Positions 14,206 to 16,044 of a DNA stretch of 16,044 nucleotides are shown one piece after another (the first letter of the stretch is position 1; every line of letters begins with the position of its first letter). Source of the stretch: CAZQAA01 sp964591255. GTDB taxonomy: Bacteria; Desulfobacterota; DSM-4660; Desulfatiglandales; Desulfatiglandaceae. The stretch spans positions 1-16,044 of the forward strand of contig CAZQAA010000046.1 of assembly GCA_964591255.1 (NCBI GenBank), given 5' to 3'. A program made the position numbers and the translations under genes. The notes below the pieces were generated by a model. The model was not told the origin of the DNA and ran no database searches. It worked only from the letters and a program-made list of their open reading frames with translations.

Positions 14206-15381
14206 TCAAAATGACATGTTTAACACTCTTAGTCCGGATGGAGGTTCTATTGTTGAATCAGAACTTATATGTTCATAACATCCTATGTCAACGCCATCAT
14301 TATTATTTCTTATTAGTCCGTTTATATCGTGACTTGGAGCATCATTGGAATACCCGGCATTAATAGCAGGTGAACCTGCGACAGGGATAAAAGATTCGTC
14401 CAGCATGGGATTGGTAATTTTGTTTTCATAGATATTATTTGCCGAAGTCATAAATTCCAAAATCTCTCCATCACTGTTATTAAATAAGATATTGTTACGA
14501 ACAATATGGTGACCGCCGTCCTTAAGAAAAGAAACTGCATATCCATTGTTATTAAAAATGATATTGTTTTGAATAATACAATCTTTGGCCCCTCTGTTCC
14601 AAACAATTATGCCACCCCTGTTTTGCTCATTGAGTATGGTATTATTTGAAATTACAACATCAGTTAAGATACCGTATCCTGCAATCTGAATACCAAAAGC
14701 TTGATTGTCATAGATCAAATTATTTATAATTAAAGAATGTGATGAACAGATGTAGATTCCATGGTCTTCATTATCGTTTTTATGATCTCCTTTGTGTAAA
14801 TAAAGTCGACCATTATGATAAACCTTATTTGAATCTATTGTAATATGGCTTGCCTGCTTGTCCGTATATATTCCACCTTCCCCGTACGGATAATCTGCTG
14901 GACATGTAAGGCCGTTATCGTGAATATTGTTCTTCTTAACAGTGATATAATCTCCGGCTATACTTATGCCAAAATGCCAGCATCTTTTAATCTCAAAGCC
15001 GTCAATGGTTATTTGAGCGGCTCCTGGCGCTATATAAATTCCATATTTCACTTTATTTTGACCATCGAGTACTGCCTTACCCGGGTTCAGTGCTTTAAAA
15101 ACTATTTTTTTATCAGAGCTGCCTCCTTTGCGGATATAAAGTATAGCCTCATTTTTGCCTTGATCCGTATCGTAATAAATACCATCCAATGCTATAACCG
15201 TATCGCCGGGTTGTACCTTTCTTGCAACATGGGACAAAGACTTAAAAGGCTTATTGAGTGTTCCTAAATTATTATCGCTTCCATATGGACTCACATAATA
15301 TGTGGCTGCATGGGCAGCATGGGATAAGAAAAATATCAAAAGGCCGTATAGAATTATTTGTTTTAATTTTAACATTAACAT
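14206..15381 (-). CDS. Secreted right-handed parallel beta-helix protein
   Basis: This is a predicted exported polysaccharide-acting or polysaccharide-binding protein of 391 residues. Residues 1-25 form a Sec signal peptide (MLMLKLKQIILYGLLIFFLS, then HAAHA with cleavage before ATYYVSP). Residues 26-75 carry the DUF1565-like entry (YYVSPYGSDNNLGT, then PFKSLSHVARKVQPGDTVIALDG). Residues 110-320 are tandem PbH1-type coils full of ITIDGFEI, ITVKKNNIHDNG and VVISNNTIL-like Asn-rich rungs, then SPAINAG and DIGCYEH (337-371) close the fold. The fold is shared by PL6 and related lyases and by mannuronan-type C5-epimerases, but I cannot point to catalytic residues. It ends with a short SSDSTIEPPSGLRVLNMSF tail and has no obvious sorting signal. 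It stands alone, 355 bases after the epimerase remnant and 96 before the first GT gene. Confidence 0.85.
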   Translation of the reverse strand: MLMLKLKQIILYGLLIFFLSHAAHAATYYVSPYGSDNNLGTLNKPFKSLSHVARKVQPGDTVIALDGIYYDTDQGKNEAILYIRKGGSSDKKIVFKALNPGKAVLDGQNKVKYGIYIAPGAAQITIDGFEIKRCWHFGISIAGDYITVKKNNIHDNGLTCPADYPYGEGGIYTDKQASHITIDSNKVYHNGRLYLHKGDHKNDNEDHGIYICSSHSLIINNLIYDNQAFGIQIAGYGILTDVVISNNTILNEQNRGGIIVWNRGAKDCIIQNNIIFNNNGYAVSFLKDGGHHIVRNNILFNNSDGEILEFMTSANNIYENKITNPMLDESFIPVAGSPAINAGYSNDAPSHDINGLIRNNNDGVDIGCYEHISSDSTIEPPSGLRVLNMSF

Positions 15382-15736
15382 GGTTCGACAAGTCCAACTT
15401 ATGCTTACTTCAATTCGTGAAAAAGTTATGCCCTATTTTGATCTCACATTATATTTGGAATAACACTCCAAGAAAATTTCGATGCCGGGATAGAAAGATT
15501 TATAAGGCTCAAAAATTAATCTCAACTATCCATTTTTCTTTTCGGCAAAAAAGCACACAACTGAAATGTCGCTAAACGGTGGGATAGCGGTACCTTGGGC
15601 CCACACTTCAGATGGCTATCTCTAAAAATTGTTCTTTTGCCCAATGACGGCGTTGCCCGAAAAAAATAATCCTTGAAATATCAGCAACATGTCTGCGGTT
15701 ACTTTTCTCGTGCGCCTGTCATGGTCGTGTGATAGA
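15382..15736. other. Intergenic region between wecB fragment and beta-helix gene
   Basis: I see no convincing complete gene in these 355 bases. On the minus strand, nearest the wecB fragment, a frame of about 23 codons ends at 15699-15701; it includes PEGDSVSMIYHTTMTG and may be the 3' tail of an unrelated lost gene. Further on there is a perfect TATAAT at 15448-15453, about 67 bases ahead of the beta-helix ATG, with no good -35 at 17 bases. An inverted repeat TTGGA/TCCAA (15455-15471) lies just upstream of it. A second TATAAA has a TTGAGA 15 bases upstream of it. The stretch plausibly holds the promoter for the beta-helix gene. Confidence 0.4.
15448..15453 (-). promoter_or_regulatory. Candidate -10 element ahead of beta-helix gene
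   Basis: The minus strand reads TATAAT here, a perfect sigma-70 -10 hexamer, 67 bases upstream of the ATG at 15381. The -35 position is poor (TTTTCT-like at 17 bases), and a TTGGA/TCCAA inverted repeat fills the spacer, so an activator could be needed. This is a low-confidence call based on one hexamer in AT-rich DNA. Confidence 0.25.
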
Positions 15737-16044
15737 TCATCGACACGCTATCGCCTTCAGGGTGAATTTTATTTCCTCGGGCATTTTCCTGTTGAACGAT
15801 CTGAGCCCTGCTTCTACATGTGCTACTGGAATGTGCATCTTCACGGCGGCCAGTGCACCTGCCAGGGTAGAATTGGTGTCACCGTACACCACGACACAAG
15901 CGGGTCTTTCTTCGAATAAAACCGTTTCTATAGCCTCAAGCATCCTCCCTGTCTGAACGCCGTGGCTTGATGAACCTATTCCTAAATTGTATTTGGGTTC
16001 GGGGATCTCGAGCTCTGAAAAGAAAATGTCCGACATGTTGGAGT
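15737..16044 (-). pseudogene. UDP-GlcNAc 2-epimerase (WecB-type) fragment, 3' truncated
   Basis: The frame enters from beyond the window edge and reads typical WecB/Epimerase_2 sequence: NMSDIFFSELEIPEP, YNLGIGSSSHGVQTG, VYGDTNSTLAGALAA, IPVAHVEAGLRSFNRKMPEEI. Intact enzymes interconvert UDP-GlcNAc and UDP-ManNAc (or make UDP-FucNAc precursors), are about 370 residues long, and continue after MPEEI with an NRxxTDH-type motif. Here the homology stops at about 15770 and ten unrelated residues (KFTLKAIACR) lead to a stop. I do not see the missing two thirds in any frame downstream, so this is a truncation, not a simple frameshift. The 5' part lies outside the window. It suggests a deletion or recombination scar at the upstream border of the cluster. 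Confidence 0.8.

Noticed and set aside
15382..15736. JUMPstart/ops antitermination element upstream of the cluster
   Set aside because: No GGCGGTAG-type core was found on the minus strand in this gap; the true operon start may lie beyond the window.
1..16044. CRISPR arrays, tRNA or rRNA genes, phage genes
   Set aside because: No regularly spaced repeats, cloverleaf-like sequences or rRNA-like stretches were recognised.

Overview
The window looks like part of a surface-polysaccharide (capsule, O-antigen or exopolysaccharide) locus from a Gram-negative bacterium. Evidence for this is a Wzx-type flippase, an O-antigen polymerase/ligase-type membrane protein, five GT4 glycosyltransferases and a secreted beta-helix protein with a Sec signal peptide. 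Composition is moderate to AT-rich and varies between genes. The general style would fit Desulfobacterota or a related environmental lineage, but no gene here fixes the taxon, so this is a guess.

Layout. Bases 1-224 are an unidentified flank with an open minus-strand frame leaving the window. Bases 225-1573 are a complete IS256-family element on the plus strand, with terminal inverted repeats and an intact 410-residue DDE transposase. It has inserted into, and cut off, orfB of an IS3-family element (1574 to about 2631, minus strand). The IS3 orfA/orfB junction carries a T TTT TTA frameshift heptamer. From 2731 to the right edge every gene lies on the minus strand, mostly with short gaps, so transcription runs right to left. 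The order is: broken wecB-like epimerase fragment, secreted beta-helix protein, GT4, deacetylase-like protein, Wzx flippase, sulfotransferase, GT4, Wzy/ligase, GT4, glucuronyl C5-epimerase-like protein, GT4, WbuB-like GT4.

How the genes may work together (inference). Five GT4 enzymes would assemble a repeat unit on a lipid carrier. The deacetylase-like protein, PAPS-type sulfotransferase and C5-epimerase-like protein would modify it in the cytoplasm. Wzx would flip it and the Wzy-like protein would polymerise or ligate it. The exported beta-helix protein could bind, cleave or epimerise the product. Deacetylation, sulfation and uronate C5-epimerisation are the three kinds of modification that define heparan sulfate in animals. 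Finding all three in one bacterial Wzx/Wzy locus, without the classical heparosan or chondroitin synthases, is the most interesting feature of the window. The chemistry is not proven by sequence alone.

Both ends are damaged: an IS-in-IS scar follows the last gene, and the wecB fragment at the right is cut after its MPEEI motif. Missing from the window are an initiating sugar-phosphate transferase, Wza/Wzc/Wzz-type export and chain-length genes, UDP-glucuronate synthesis and PAPS synthesis.
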